Assembly (NCBI GenBank): GCA_013398955.1
Contig: VWPU01009708.1
Span: 274,396-338,395 of the forward strand
DNA from: Callaeas wilsoni
Lineage: Eukaryota > Chordata > Aves > Passeriformes > Callaeidae
Length of the DNA stretch: 64,000 bases
Reading direction: 5' to 3'
Shown: piece by piece, positions 55,201 to 64,000 of the stretch
Layout of the letters: the number at the start of each line of letters is the position of its first letter
How positions within the stretch are numbered: position 1 is the stretch's first letter
The notes under the pieces: generated by a model
Told to the model about the DNA's origin: nothing
What the model saw: only the letters and a program-made list of their open reading frames with translations
Databases searched by the model: none
Position numbers and translations under genes: made by a program

Positions 55201-58200
55201 CCTGGATCACTTACTTTGATTATTTAGATTGTTAGCCCTATAATATTTTGGCTCTAATACTTGCATAACACAAACCCAGGTTATCACAGGATTTGTAGCA
55301 TACAGAGCAACAGGTAACGCAATGAGGAAACTTGGAATGCCAAAATATCCGAGGAGCAGTGCTAAACCAGAGCAGGTTAAACATATGTGCCTTGTGATAT
55401 GACAGCACAAAGACGACGTTCTGCAAAAGGATTACACAAATCAAGAAACCGTACTCGATTCTGCCTGAAAGATACAAATAAAACTGCCTTTCATTTCTGG
55501 GAACCATGTTATCTTCAACTTGATAATCTCCCTGAAAAGTTAGAGAACAGCAACAAGTGGTTCACAATTTACAGTCTTCACTGATAAAAGAGTGTGCTTA
55601 CTTTTACAGCTTAGGAGAATCAGAGAAGGAAAACATTCACTAAAGAATCACCAGAAATAATTCATTTTCTAACAATGCTTCCCAGTCTGGGAACCATAAT
55701 CACTATGAAAGTGTCTAATCAGCACTGGAAGATAACAGCCTCCAGGCGTGGTGTCTAGGAAATTTCATCTGCTGTAGGTATCACCCTCCCGTTCTCCCAG
55801 CCTCAGGATACCTCCCCTCACCCCAGGACACAAAACACACAAAACACACGGAAGACAGAATGACCAAAGAAAGATGCAGACTCTCAGAAGAGATCTAAAA
55901 AATCCTTCCAGTTTCAGTTATCATCATGTTAAATACAACTTAATACAGAAAAAAATACACAGCTAGGATAGCACTGTATGAAGTACCAGCCTTGCCTATT
56001 TTTACCTCAGTGAATACTTGCTGCTTCAAGTATTAACCAGGCATCAAAAGCAAAGAAACCAGCAAAGTACAACTCCACTAACTGGGTCAATTAATAATGG
56101 AAAGGTCATAAACTAAGGTTTGACTCCTGTTCTGCTGGACATTGAATTAAATTCTACCTGTAACAATTGTCTAAGCTATAATTTAGCATTCAAGTCAGCC
56201 TAAGGAATTCCACTTAAAGACATGCCAAAAGGAGTTTTATTTCAAAGGAAAAAAAAAAATTTCCATTTCTCTGTTTGCATATATCGAAAGTATTTTCTTT
56301 GCACTCTTAAGATTTTTTTTTATTTGGAATCTAAGTCATTACTACAGCACAATAAACTAAAATGATCAAAATAAGGACTTTACTGCAATATTAGAAGGGA
56401 GCTAGTAATTTATACAAAATGCTACGTGGAATGACACTAATGGTAAGTGGAAATTCTTTATGCTAGATTCTTATTTAGGCATATTTAATAAATTATGATA
56501 TCACTGTATGAGCCAACAGCAAGTTTTTTACAAGTCTCAACTCAAACAGCCAAGGTGCAGTTTTGTCCCTCTGACATGACACGAGCTGTGTGAATTACAG
56601 CACTCCTCTGTGGTGCATCAGGATGGCAACAGGACTTTCAAGATCATAACAAATCTTTCGTTTCTCTCTATCAAATACCTTGGCATATACCTTAAGTAAC
56701 CTCTATCAAAGAAAGAGAGTATCCATTAAACACTAGCAACAGAAGTTCAGCAAAATTTATTTAAGAATGCAGATTCTAGTAGAGAGAAGAAAATTAGATA
56801 TGGGAAAAGAAATCCCAGGTCTTTCTTGGTTTGCATTTTACCATTGTTAAGGGGGAAAAAAAAGTACTTCAGCATCTCAAAAGGCTTCAAAATTTTTCCC
56901 CAGTTCTTTGTTGGTTTTGAATGCTGCAAAACCACAGTTGTAATTGCTATCTCGGCCTATCACAAAACCAATGATAAACAGCAAGCGTAACATGGAATAT
57001 TTATATTTCACTTTCTAAAACAAATATTTTTGAACACGCTCATATTTAAATGAACAACCCCAGAGAGAATGCATATAAAGTTATAGAAAAGAATCGGTTA
57101 CATGGATAGATAACCAAAGAAATCTCTACCTCAGGGAATCCAACAAAATTACCACTTTGTATTTTTGCAAGTCATGCCATCATATTTTTTAACAGCAGCT
57201 GAGAGAGTGGATAAAACTCACTGTTCATACAAAGAAGTTCCTTACCCTCTTCTGTTCCCGTCTCCTGCGCAACTTAACTGGAGATTACATTCCCACCTGT
57301 TTCAAGGATTCCCTGCAATTACTTGGCTACTTTACAGCAGAGACCAATTTTTCACTTTCTTAGGGTTAAGTTCTCTTTTTTCCCTCAGGCTGTTAGACAT
57401 ATCTCATTCCCTATCGTCCCAGAAATGTTCTGTGTGTATCTCACATCATCCCCTTGCCAGAAACCTCTATTCCTGTCTCAAAAGCTCCATCTGCTTTTCA
57501 TCTCCCTTCTACACCGTGCACCACTTTCCCAGCCAACACGAGCCTGCTCTACACTACCCCAAGGCAATGGGTTCTAGGTGTATTTCCATACTGCTGACTT
57601 CACGCCAGCTCTCCACGCTGCTCATTCCCCCACGGTTCTCCAGCTGGGCAGGGTTTTTTAAAAATATGTAAATACATGAATGGTACTAGAAAGCTGTGGA
57701 AAGATCTGAGCGAGAGTGGTATGGTAGAACATTTCCACTGTATCACCCAGGAGAGTTAAGTTTTATCTGTGACCAGCTCCAGAAATGTGTGATGTCACAT
57801 CTCTGCCAAATGGCTGTTCAGGCTGCACGTAACACCCTGTTTAACGTCACTGGAAAGTGAAACAGGGAAAGGAAGAAAAATAAAAAGGGAAAGAAAAAGA
57901 AAAACTAAGACAGATTTTTTTCCACTACTGCCTAGGAAATTCCCTGAAAAAAACCCACCTATCAAACCTTGTATTTAGAAGTTACCAGACTTGATGATGT
58001 CACAAATTTACACTAAATGCACACAGACTGCTGTGGATGTACAAATCCAACATAAAAGCAAAACTATTTCTGTCTTACACTGAATAGGAAAATGTTTTTC
58101 TCAAATTCTGTGAAGTATATTTACATCTTACTACAATAACTATAACAGCTCATTATACCAAGCTCTTTCATCTAGTTCACAAAAAGACCTCATGTTAACC

Positions 58201-61200
58201 ACTCAATTATACCAACCAACAGCTTCAGTAATAAAGATACTCACCATACAAAATATCTGGGCTGTTTTGTCTTCCCATCAAAAGCTATTTTCTCCCGTGC
58301 CAGAAAGGCCTGAACATAACCATTACAGAAACAAGGGGTTTATTTTGCAATTTGAAAGCAAATAACTACAGCAACAATAAATGCAGCTAGAAATGCTGAA
58401 AATACAATTTTCAGCAGAATTTCGGGACCTTGGGTAAACTTCTGTATAGCTCGCTGTGACATGGCAATATTAAACACACTCTAAAAAAAAATTTAACGAC
58501 TTCACCACCTTGCTGTAAGTGCTAATGAATGATTCTTCACTTCCTGCTTAGGAACAAGTGAGACTATGCAGCAAAGAGAGGCCTGAAGCACTTTTTAATC
58601 TGGTCACATGGATCCATGAAATACACCTATTAGTACAACATGTCCTCCGGATTACATCTCAAATATACTGTTTTGCCTTCATAACTGTCACTCATACAAC
58701 TCATGTGCCACTGCCAAGGCAATCTTGAAAGTTCTTCACTTTTAAGAATTTAAAAGCTAGATAAAATAAAGACTATAATTAAAACTAGTATTTTTAAATC
58801 AGCATACATTTTAAAGGTTGACAAGGCCTTCATTTTACATGCGATTTAAAATCTCAGATTAGAGCCTGGAATTTTCATGTCTAAACCTCTTATCTTTCAA
58901 CCCGTTAGTTCCACACTGTCATTTAACTCAGTAAAATGAAAAAACTTCACAATCTGAAGAACAAAAAAGTTTACTACTGAAAAACTTATCTGAAATGTGT
59001 TTTCAAAACTGCTCATCTATTAAATAGGAACAGAATAGTAACATTTCTAGAAGATATGTGCAAGTCTATAAATTGTCATTGAGTATTACTGAGTATTCCT
59101 TGAGTCAGTGCCTCTCAATAACTGACTCGGTGAATAACAAAAAACATGAAAAGGTTATCCTCCTCCAAAAAAACCCAAACAAAAAAAGAGAAACTAAAGC
59201 CTTACAAGTTACATGAAAATTGCCTGTAAGATGGACATTATTTAGTGCTGTGCCTAAGGGAACGATTACTGCATAGGTCCAAAAACAACCTGTTACACTT
59301 GGCTTAGCAGCACATCAATCAGCACTCAGAGACCACTCAGCAAACAGCTGATCCTGCAGCTTAAATGCACCTTGCCTAGTCAGGAGGAGGAGGGAGCAAA
59401 GGATAAACTGCTAGGACAGGTAAAGATCAGGTAAGAACACTAAACCAGGGGTAACTTCTAGGTGACAGTACAAAGACACAGGACAAATTCACAAGGCTGA
59501 ACAAAAAAGCTCTTCATACAGATTTACTACTCAAATTTCTGCTCAACAACTTCTTCAAACTGCAAGACCTACCACTGCTTTCTAAATCAAACAAAATCTG
59601 ATGATGAAACGATTTCAGATTTAAATATACTTCCATAATAAGTGTTCCAGTAAACAATATTTAAATTATTTTAGTAAACTAAGGGTTTGTAAGAAAATAT
59701 CATAATTCAGCAATAACAACATCAGTGAGCAGCAGATGCACTCAGCTCAGCTGGTTTATACCCAAATCCATGATTTGCTTAGGTCCTGCTTCAGTGTTTA
59801 TAGTTAACTGAACCATTATTTTTTCTTTTCAAATCCTGTCAAATGTTTCTCAGCATTGCAGCAGACTAGCAGCTCCAGAGGACTCTGGAAGAACACATCC
59901 ATGCTTTCAGCATAGGTCTCAAGTTAGGGAAAGGCACAAGAAAATGAGCAGCATTCACGTGCTGATAATAGTCTTTGTTCTAACTGTAAATCCAGAGGAT
60001 GACTAGGCTTGAATGCAGACTATTATTACTCAGCCAGCTGATCTGAGCTTGCTCACTAAGTCCTAGACAAACTCCTGCATAGTAGTGGGAACTTAGCACA
60101 GTTCCCAGGGAAAAAAATGGAACTACTACAGAACAACGAGATACCTGTCAGTCCTAGAGTTATTGCACTGAACTCTCCTGCTGAGCTGAAAATGCCACCT
60201 GGTTAACTATCCTAGGTATCAGTCCGGGGCTTGCTTTTTCCTTTCTGGGTTTTTTGGGAGGGAAGATAAGCATGTAGTAACAAAGTCTATCTGTGTGCAT
60301 GGAAACAGAGGGTTAAAACTCACCCTAAATTTCAGGGCATTAACAGTCACCTCTATATTTATTTCTTGTGTTGTTATAAATACTTACAAATTTCCTGCAA
60401 ATTATTTATTCTGTCAGCAGATACTCCCAAAATACAATAAAATGTTAAAAACAGAAGTTGCTGAACAGTAGCTCTATTTTGACCATATGCAAGGTTTTCC
60501 TCTTCATCTGCTTCATTTGTATTTGATATCACTAAAGGAAAAATCAGAGATAACACAATGTGGAGAATGATGAAGAACATAGGGAAATGGGAATTTGATC
60601 GCTCATGGAATTCAAGCCCTCTTACCACACCCTTTTATTCATTCAAATTTTCTAAAGAGGAAGCAAGAAAAAAAAATTCTAAGCCCAGGGGCATGATCTG
60701 AATGTTACCAAAGCTGCTGACAGCAGGAGAGTCTTTACCAAGTACACTCTTCTACCAGCTTCCTCTGGTTAAACCCAGGGACTGTAAAGTCAAGCCTGTT
60801 AGTTCCATCTCTTCCCTTTTCTCTTTCTTCCCTCCCCGGGGAATCTTACTTTACAACACACTGAGAGTCAGACGCCAAGTTCCTCGGGACTTTGGAGACA
60901 CAGGGAGTCAGCGAAGGTCGTGAAGTACTGTACAATAAACTATTCCACATAAAACAACACTTAACAGAAAGAATTTTGTTCTCTAAAGTCACAGAATTTA
61001 CATTTTAATTCAGAGGTGATCAAGTCAACGAATGATTAAGTCTTTCATGATTTCAATATATTATTATATACCTGTACTTCCACCCTTAAGTCTAAACCGT
61101 TTCCAGCTCTTCCCTGGTATTTCAGCATCCCAAATTATGCACTCTAACCCTTCAGCACATCCCTTACCTTTTTCAACACTCTGCTTGTCTGTCTGGTCAT

Positions 61201-63975
61201 CTGAAAGGCACAGGATTATGTTGTGGCTGCCTTCCAAGCAGCAGCAATAATTTGGATCACACTGCCAAGCAAGCAACTTGCTGGACTACATGTGAGAAAA
61301 ACAATAAAGCGTTCTAACATGCTGCAGCAAAGAGTGCACACCAAACGAAATTTTCCATCACCAGGAATAACAAATGGCACTCTTGGTAGCATTGCTCTTC
61401 TCCTACCAACTCAACAAGCAGGCCTTGGAGTTACAGCACAAAATGCTCTCTGAACACCCCAAGTTTTCATCCTGGCAGGTCAAGATAAAACTTTGCAAAG
61501 ATTAAAAACAAGGCGCAGTCCTTATTTATACCACTAAACACAGAGGCCCACTCCTGCAAGAGCGTCTGTACTGGTGGTACAGGGAAGGAGCGAGGACCCA
61601 CACACGTGGATTTAACCATGAACAGCAAGAGGATCACGAGAACAATGACAGAGAAAGAAAGTAGCAACCAGCTCTGGAGTGCACAGGCAAGGCATAATGA
61701 CGCTACTTCCAGAAAACCCCTGCGAGTTATTTCTGTTATTTCCTCAACCCAGACATGCACTTGGATAAGATCAGGATTAGATTTAGACTTTCATTCTGTG
61801 AAAAACAAGAAACTGTAATCTTAAAGCTCCTTTATGTACCTGGTGTTTTTCCAGAAGTCTACTCCCATACTTACTCAATTTCACATAAAATCTCAGCTTT
61901 TGAAAAAAACAAAAAACAAACAAAACGTACAAACAAACAAACACCAACATCCACATCCCCCTTCCACTTGCATAAGTTTAGATGAAAGAAAATGTGACTC
62001 CTATGAGTCTCAAAAGTCTGATGGAAACCAAAGACCTGAATTTTTTTCAGTCTTAAGACTTTTAGGCCAATTACATGGTTTCGGGGAACTGACTCACAAG
62101 GGGTTTGCTGGGCTGGTTTTAATTTTCGAGGTTAGGTGTAGTCATGCCCCATTTTCATTCTGAAATATGGGTATTTGTATAGTTACAAAGATTTTGATCT
62201 AACATATATTCAAAGTACATTTCTGGACCAAACCACGTAGCTCTCCACATTTAACAGTAAAGCTATCTTAAGAAAATACGAACAAAATTCTAATTGTTAC
62301 TTAACTGTAAGTCTAGCAGGGAAGTCTGACACTTTTTCTGCTAAACATATAGAAAAATCGTACAAGTTTCTTAAAGTATTTGAGAGGACTAATTAGTAAG
62401 GGGCATACAGCACTTCCACACTAGTTTTATGTGCTTTTTCCACGCTATTTTCAGTTTTTCAAGTCAGCTGTTGCATCCAACATCCAAGAGAGCTACTACA
62501 TAAGCCATGTCCTTTGAAATGCTTGACTTAGTAGGCTGAAACAGACCTGAATGGTAGAATTCAACCATGTGTGAGAATTCGGTTGTGCCTTTCCACCAGA
62601 ATCGAGCTAGAATCTCGGTAAAACGAAATGTGTAGCTTTAACACACAAATGCTCAAGAACTCATCTTTACAGATTCTGTAATTCACAATTACAGAACTCA
62701 TTCAAAGATGATTTTGAGCCTTCAAATACTGAGCCTCACTTTACACTGTGCATGACTATTACTTGCACACACGTAATGCAGGAAAGGCTGGTCTCCTTTT
62801 TATTTTAGTAAGCTCGATTTTTCCCCCTCATGTTTTAAGAGGTTTTCACTCGTTTTCTCCCTCTAGAGCGGAGACCCTGTTGCGGGCGCAGGTAAAACAG
62901 CATCCGGAGATGCATTTCCCATCCCGAAGCTTTAGTACACCCCACCTGCGCGTTGGCGCAAGACACAGCCCCGAAGAAGCCCGAAAGCACCATCTGAGAA
63001 AAATCCGCAGCTTCCGAGGAAAGAGGCCCCGCAGGAGGAGGCAGCGCCCGGCGGGGCCGCTCGGGGCTCTCAGGGATGGGCGATGGCCGGGCCGGGGAGC
63101 GCCCCCTCCTCCGCAGCCAGGGCCGGGCTGCCGGCGGGCCCGGGGAGCAGGAGGGGGGGCCCGGCACAAGTTGGCCGCAGAAACCTGTGGCTGCCGTGAC
63201 ACCCCCGCGGCCGGGAGCGGGGCGGCGCCCGGGGACCGGGGGCTGCCGAGGAGGGGAGGCGGCCGGGCAGGGCCCCCGGGAAGCACGGCTCTGCCCGGGG
63301 AAGGGCGCCGGACACTGACCTGTCCTCCGAGTCCATGCGGCTGAGGGGCTCCCCGTCCGAGGACATCTCCAGGCTGCCCCGCCGGCCCCCCGACGTGGCG
63401 CTGCCGCAGCTGCTGCCGCCGCCCGTGCCGGGGCCGGTGCCGTATCCCTCGTCGCCGCCGCTGGACACGCTGCTGGAGCTGCTGCCGCCCCCGCCGCCGC
63501 CGCGGCCCGGCCCGTCCTCCTGGCTGCCCCGGGGGCCCTTGGGCTCCTCCTTGGCGTCGGCCTCGCTGCCGCCGCCGGGGCTCGGCGAGCGGGTCTCGTC
63601 GCTGCAGCAGCCGCTGCTCGTGCTGCTGCTGCTGCTGCCCACCAGGCTGCTCTCCTCCTCCTCGCCGCCCTCCTCCTCCTCCTCCTCCTCTTCCTCCTCC
63701 TCCTCGTCCTCGTCCTCCCCGTCCCCGGCCTGGCTGGCGCTCTCCGGGCTCGGCTCCGACATGCTCTCCGCCTCGCCGTTCAGCAGCAGCAGCGGCTCCG
63801 GCTCCGCCGCGGCCGAGGACGAAGGCGGCGGCGACGACGACGAGGATCCAGCCCCACCGGCGGTCGCCACCTCCGCCGCCGCCACCTCCGCCTCCTCCTC
63901 CTCCTCGGCGGGCGCCGCCTGCCCGGGAAGGCGCCGCTGGGGCTCCGCCATGTCGCTGCAGCGAGCGGCCGCCAT
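22186..63975 (-). CDS. AEBP2: AEBP2, PRC2 accessory zinc-finger protein (whole gene, 8 coding exons)
   Basis: AEBP2 is a nuclear cofactor of Polycomb repressive complex 2. It binds the SUZ12/RBBP4 part of the complex, stimulates EZH2 methylation of H3K27 and contacts nucleosomal DNA (family knowledge). Joining the exons listed separately gives one open frame of 498 codons with every phase consistent: residues 1-218 exon 1, S219 split, 220-288 exon 2, 289-324 exon 3, 325-386 exon 4, P387 split, 388-428 exon 5, 429-450 exon 6, I451 split, 452-488 exon 7, R489 split, 490-498 exon 8. Visible parts are an acidic run (about 86-108), Ser/Gly-rich linkers, three C2H2 fingers (258-281, 292-317, 325-347), a KR cluster (374-384) and the conserved C-terminal region from 388. 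I recall the human long form as 517 residues; the difference appears to lie in the low-complexity N-terminus. The start chosen is the first of two in-frame ATGs (M1, M9), because mammalian AEBP2 also begins MAAA. Confidence 0.96.
22217..23833 (-). other. AEBP2: AEBP2 intron 7 (1.6 kb), holding the candidate cassette exon
   Basis: Donor AG/GTAACA, acceptor TTTTACAG. The cassette exon at 22545-22449 splits it into introns of about 1.3 kb and 232 bp. The remainder is AT-rich with nothing recognised. Confidence 0.8.
22449..22545 (-). CDS. AEBP2: Candidate AEBP2 cassette exon giving an alternative C-terminus
   Basis: Between exons 7 and 8 the minus strand has a tandem acceptor (TTTTTAGCAG, using 22546 or 22543) and a donor GAG followed by GTAGTT at 22448. 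The 97 bp (or 94 bp) between them joins in frame to exon 7. It encodes [20 protein letters not shown] followed by [13 protein letters not shown]. The join to exon 8 is then in phase 0. It reads the terminal exon as [20 protein letters not shown] and 13 further residues, ending at TAG 22117-22115. The predicted protein is 554 residues (553 with the downstream acceptor). The clean acceptor, donor and uninterrupted frame through two exons support a real exon. I have no transcript evidence and cannot say whether it is already annotated. Confidence 0.7.
23834..23947 (-). CDS. AEBP2: AEBP2 coding exon 7 (residues 451-489)
   Basis: The acceptor TTCTTAG ends at 23948. Its pyrimidine tract is formed by a TTTA tetranucleotide repeat. 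The donor is AG followed by GTAACA. The 114 bp exon encodes [20 protein letters not shown] followed by [17 protein letters not shown], ending two bases into codon 489. The end phase matters: AG can join to the terminal exon (giving R489) or to the candidate cassette exon at 22545 (giving S489). Confidence 0.96.
23949..23972. repeat. (TTTA)n microsatellite at the exon 7 acceptor
   Basis: Imperfect AAAT repeats on the plus strand (TTTA on the transcript strand) begin a few bases upstream of the TTAG acceptor of exon 7. They supply most of its pyrimidine tract. Confidence 0.8.
25450..25950 (+). mobile_element. LTR-like GC-rich block in intron 6 (unassigned)
   Basis: This is a sharply bounded, CpG-rich segment in AT-rich surroundings. 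It has an orderly set of LTR-like parts on the plus strand: a CTTTAAAG TATA-like box at about 25628, a CTCTTGTCTTGTCCTC stretch just after it, and an AATAAT hexamer at about 25693 followed by a GC-rich tail. I cannot name the family and did not find clear target-site duplications. A short CpG island or other insertion is possible. Confidence 0.4.
26753..26820 (-). CDS. AEBP2: AEBP2 coding exon 6 (residues 429-450)
   Basis: The acceptor ATTACAG ends at 26821 and the donor is AT followed by GTGAGT. This 68 bp exon encodes [18 protein letters not shown] followed by TPED, and the first two bases of I451. It is part of the conserved C-terminal PRC2-contact region. As I recall, the mammalian residue after HW is Met; here it is Thr (ACA), a single conservative-context difference. 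The exon length is not a multiple of three, so skipping would frameshift. Confidence 0.95.
26821..29543 (-). other. AEBP2: AEBP2 intron 5 (2.7 kb)
   Basis: AT-rich with a slightly GC-richer stretch at 28080-28200. I see no recognisable repeat or exon. Confidence 0.8.
29544..29668 (-). CDS. AEBP2: AEBP2 coding exon 5 (residues 387-428, start of conserved C-terminal region)
   Basis: The acceptor lies after the pyrimidine tract CTTTCCTTTTTTCCAG, and the donor is ACT followed by GTAAGT. The exon encodes [20 protein letters not shown] followed by [21 protein letters not shown], which is essentially the sequence I know from vertebrate AEBP2. The length is 125 bp. This segment begins the C-terminal region that packs against SUZ12 and RBBP4 in PRC2 structures (family knowledge). 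The very low divergence compared with exon 1 is typical of the gene. Confidence 0.96.
29669..34684 (-). other. AEBP2: AEBP2 intron 4 (5.0 kb)
   Basis: AT-rich sequence containing the duplicated segment around an N at 31103. Both splice sites are strong (GTAAGT and a CT-rich acceptor). I see no other feature. Confidence 0.85.
31061..31161. repeat. Direct duplication around a single N (31103)
   Basis: The segment TAATAATACAAGTTCCAA with TTTAAGTCAAACAAACACCA occurs on both sides of the N. The left copy lacks about 13 bases. This looks like overlapping contig ends joined by one N rather than a biological repeat. Confidence 0.85.
34685..34871 (-). CDS. AEBP2: AEBP2 coding exon 4 (residues 325-386, zinc finger 3 and KR cluster)
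   Basis: The acceptor TCTCACTAG ends at 34872 after a T-rich tract, and the donor is C followed by GTAAGT. Finger 3 has C325, C330, H343 and H347 (C-x4-C-x12-H-x3-H), starting [21 protein letters not shown] Ser/Lys linker follows, then the strongly basic KR cluster [15 protein letters not shown] at 372-386. In mammalian AEBP2 this basic region contributes to nucleosome DNA binding (family knowledge) and probably also nuclear import (inference). The exon is 187 bp and leaves one base of the P387 codon. Confidence 0.96.
36808..36935 (-). mobile_element. CR1 LINE 3' end
   Basis: On the plus strand it begins ACAGAATCGCAGGATGGC TT, then GGTTGGAAGAGTCCTTTAAAA and a CCAAGCCCCCTGCTGC block, ending near TGACCTCGAACC. 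This is the reverse complement of an avian CR1 3' terminus. It is short and 5'-truncated, as is usual for CR1. Confidence 0.8.
38785..38845 (-). mobile_element. CR1 LINE 3' end, very short
   Basis: The stretch ACAGAATCATTCAGGTTGGA followed by AGAGACCTTTGAGATCATC is the diagnostic end of a CR1 copy on the minus strand. Only about 60 bases remain. Confidence 0.75.
42647..42754 (-). CDS. AEBP2: AEBP2 coding exon 3 (residues 289-324, zinc finger 2)
   Basis: The acceptor CTATTAG ends at 42755 and the donor AAG followed by GTAAGG begins at 42646. The 108 bp exon is symmetric (phase 0 on both sides), so skipping it would keep the frame but delete finger 2. It encodes [20 protein letters not shown] and the following [16 protein letters not shown]. 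Zinc ligands are C292, C297, H313 and H317. The longer C-to-H spacing (x15) is unusual for a C2H2 finger but is what I know of AEBP2. The HSGDKPFK linker joins directly to finger 3 in exon 4. Confidence 0.96.
42755..45795 (-). other. AEBP2: AEBP2 intron 2 (3.0 kb)
   Basis: The intron starts with the weak donor GTTGGT and ends with TATTAG. It contains a GC-elevated block of about 450 bases (43730-44180), open on both strands, that I cannot assign to a family, and a poly-A tract at 45310-45329. Nothing else is recognised. Confidence 0.85.
45310..45329. repeat. Poly-A tract
   Basis: A run of about 20 A bases in intron 2. The sequence before it is not a recognisable retrocopy. Confidence 0.85.
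45796..46003 (-). CDS. AEBP2: AEBP2 coding exon 2 (residues 219-288, zinc finger 1)
   Basis: The acceptor TTGCAG ends at 46004 and is preceded by a T-run. The first exon base completes S219. The exon encodes [19 protein letters not shown] and then finger 1, with C258, C263, H276 and H281 (C-x4-C-x12-H-x4-H), ending HVDGQRGG. The length is 208 bp, so it leaves phase 0. The donor is GGG followed by GTTGGT, a poor match to the usual GTRAGT. It is the only site that joins in frame to exon 3 and gives the expected GGVFVCLW junction. Short AEBP2 isoforms known in mammals begin just before this exon from another promoter; I did not find their first exon here. Confidence 0.95.
46850..47160 (-). mobile_element. 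CR1 LINE fragment, decayed
   Basis: The plus strand shows the complement of a CR1 3' region: a GACTAACCTTGTTGTG-like block, then AAGTTTCCCAACATCT, and later GCTCCAGCACCCTAACAACC with a CTCCACCAGATCCTCTCC stretch. These are in the order expected of a minus-strand CR1 copy. It is old and lacks a clean end. The 192-codon plus-strand open frame over it (46705-47283) runs antisense to the element and is not a gene. Confidence 0.65.
52200..52590. promoter_or_regulatory. CpG-rich patch in intron 1, candidate internal promoter
   Basis: Roughly twenty CpG dinucleotides fall in about 350 bases, while flanking intron DNA is strongly CpG-poor. No interspersed repeat is recognised in it. AEBP2 short isoforms arise from an internal promoter in mammals, so such a patch upstream of exon 2 is suggestive. 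I found no first exon with an obvious in-frame ATG and donor on the minus strand. Confidence 0.3.
54501..54690. repeat. Direct duplication around a single N (54592)
   Basis: About 90 bases, including GACAATCATTTCCAGGACTG and CACCCACTCATTTGGAAGCA, are repeated nearly identically on both sides of the N, with one substitution and small A-run differences. This is probably an unresolved contig overlap or two haplotypes placed in tandem. Confidence 0.85.
63320..63975 (-). CDS. AEBP2: AEBP2 coding exon 1 (residues 1-218 plus two bases of S219)
   Basis: The start codon is 63975-63973 in a strong context (GCGCC before ATG, G after). A second in-frame ATG (M9) also has a good context. The product is low-complexity: Glu run at 24-28, Ser run at 44-48, Leu run at 62-65, the recognisable [14 protein letters not shown] block at 71-84, an acidic run at about 86-108, Ser- and Gly-rich linkers, then the conserved DEGYGTG and [22 protein letters not shown] blocks. 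The donor is AG followed by GTCAGT at 63319-63318. The frame stays open for 83 more codons into intron 1, to 63070, so intron retention would give a truncated protein with a GC-rich tail. This exon specifies the long isoform. Confidence 0.95.
63655..63720 (-). repeat. AEBP2: GAG/GAA trinucleotide run inside exon 1 (poly-Glu)
   Basis: A run of CTC/TCC triplets on the plus strand encodes the acidic stretch at residues about 86-108, with at least twelve consecutive Glu. It stays in frame. Length differences between species or alleles are expected here and probably explain part of the difference from mammalian length. Confidence 0.85.
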
Positions 63976-64000
63976 GGCGCCTGCGAGTCGCTGCCGCGCG

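Larger units (their letters stand above)
46004..63319 (-). other. AEBP2: AEBP2 intron 1 (17.3 kb)
   Basis: This is the largest intron. It is AT-rich sequence with a minus-strand CR1 remnant (about 46850-47160), a CpG-rich patch (52200-52590), a single-N duplication (54501-54690), a (CAAA)-rich tract at about 61899-61943 and several moderately GC-rich non-repeat stretches (48430-48850, 50600-50920, 60700-60930). I see no other coding exon with conserved protein content. A candidate first exon for the short AEBP2 isoform was looked for and not found. Confidence 0.85.
62870..64000 (-). promoter_or_regulatory. AEBP2: CpG island over AEBP2 exon 1 and promoter (cut by window edge)
   Basis: GC content and CpG density rise sharply from about 62870 to the right end, in contrast to the AT-rich intron. 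The island covers the start of intron 1, all of exon 1 and the 25 visible bases upstream of the ATG. Such islands are typical of housekeeping promoters. The transcription start itself lies outside the window, so no TATA or initiator can be judged. Apparent open frames on the plus strand here (for example 62748-63344) are products of the GC bias. Confidence 0.85.

Noticed and set aside
57165..57671. 168-codon plus-strand open frame
   Set aside because: The stretch is CT-rich, which removes stops; the Ser/Leu/Phe/Pro-rich product looks like a translated pyrimidine tract.
63070..63319. Extension of the exon 1 frame by 83 codons
   Set aside because: The conserved protein leaves exon 1 at MDSED with a good donor, and exon 2 continues it exactly; the extension is intron.
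62748..63344. 198-codon plus-strand open frame over the AEBP2 CpG island
   Set aside because: Antisense to exon 1 and intron 1; Arg/Gly/Pro-rich product explained by GC content.
1..64000. CRISPR arrays, operons, bacterial regulatory sites, tRNA or rRNA genes
   Set aside because: The direct repeats present are minisatellites, a tandem duplication and assembly duplications; no cloverleaf or rRNA sequence was recognised, and the DNA is vertebrate.

Overview
The window is vertebrate nuclear DNA, most likely from a bird. It has long AT-rich introns, split reading frames with GT-AG junctions, degraded CR1-type LINE 3' ends and an avian ERVL-type LTR. There is no bacterial gene organisation. The order of birds cannot be resolved from what is visible.

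The only gene I can establish is AEBP2, the zinc-finger accessory subunit of Polycomb repressive complex 2. It lies on the minus strand and fills positions of about 20.1-64.0 kb. The start codon is at 63975-63973 inside a CpG island cut by the window's right edge. Eight coding exons (63975-63320, 46003-45796, 42754-42647, 34871-34685, 29668-29544, 26820-26753, 23947-23834, 22216-22186) join in frame into a 498-residue protein. It has an acidic/serine/glycine-rich N-terminus, three C2H2 zinc fingers, a basic KR cluster and the conserved C-terminal region used for PRC2 contacts. An AT-rich 3' untranslated region probably runs to about 20.1 kb.

The most interesting observation is at the 3' end. 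A well-formed candidate cassette exon (22545-22449, with a tandem TAGCAG acceptor) joins in frame to exon 7. It would then read the terminal exon in a different frame for 33 more codons, to a TAG at 22117-22115. The predicted result replaces the basic tail ending TMPQKRLKR with a 65-residue, acidic-centred C-terminus. I cannot say from memory whether this isoform is already annotated elsewhere.

Region 1-20.1 kb is intergenic sequence downstream of AEBP2, with no gene I recognise. It contains a 229-bp tandem duplication (8981-9433), a minisatellite that would encode seven-residue repeats (10171-10314), a CR1 3' end, a truncated ERVL-type LTR at 17067-17300, and an unrecognised decayed open stretch at 3571-3978. 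Introns hold further CR1 pieces (36.8, 38.8, 46.9-47.2 kb), an LTR-like GC-rich block (25.45-25.95 kb) and an isolated CpG-rich patch in intron 1 (52.2-52.6 kb). Two places with a single N between near-identical copies (31103, 54592) look like assembly joins.
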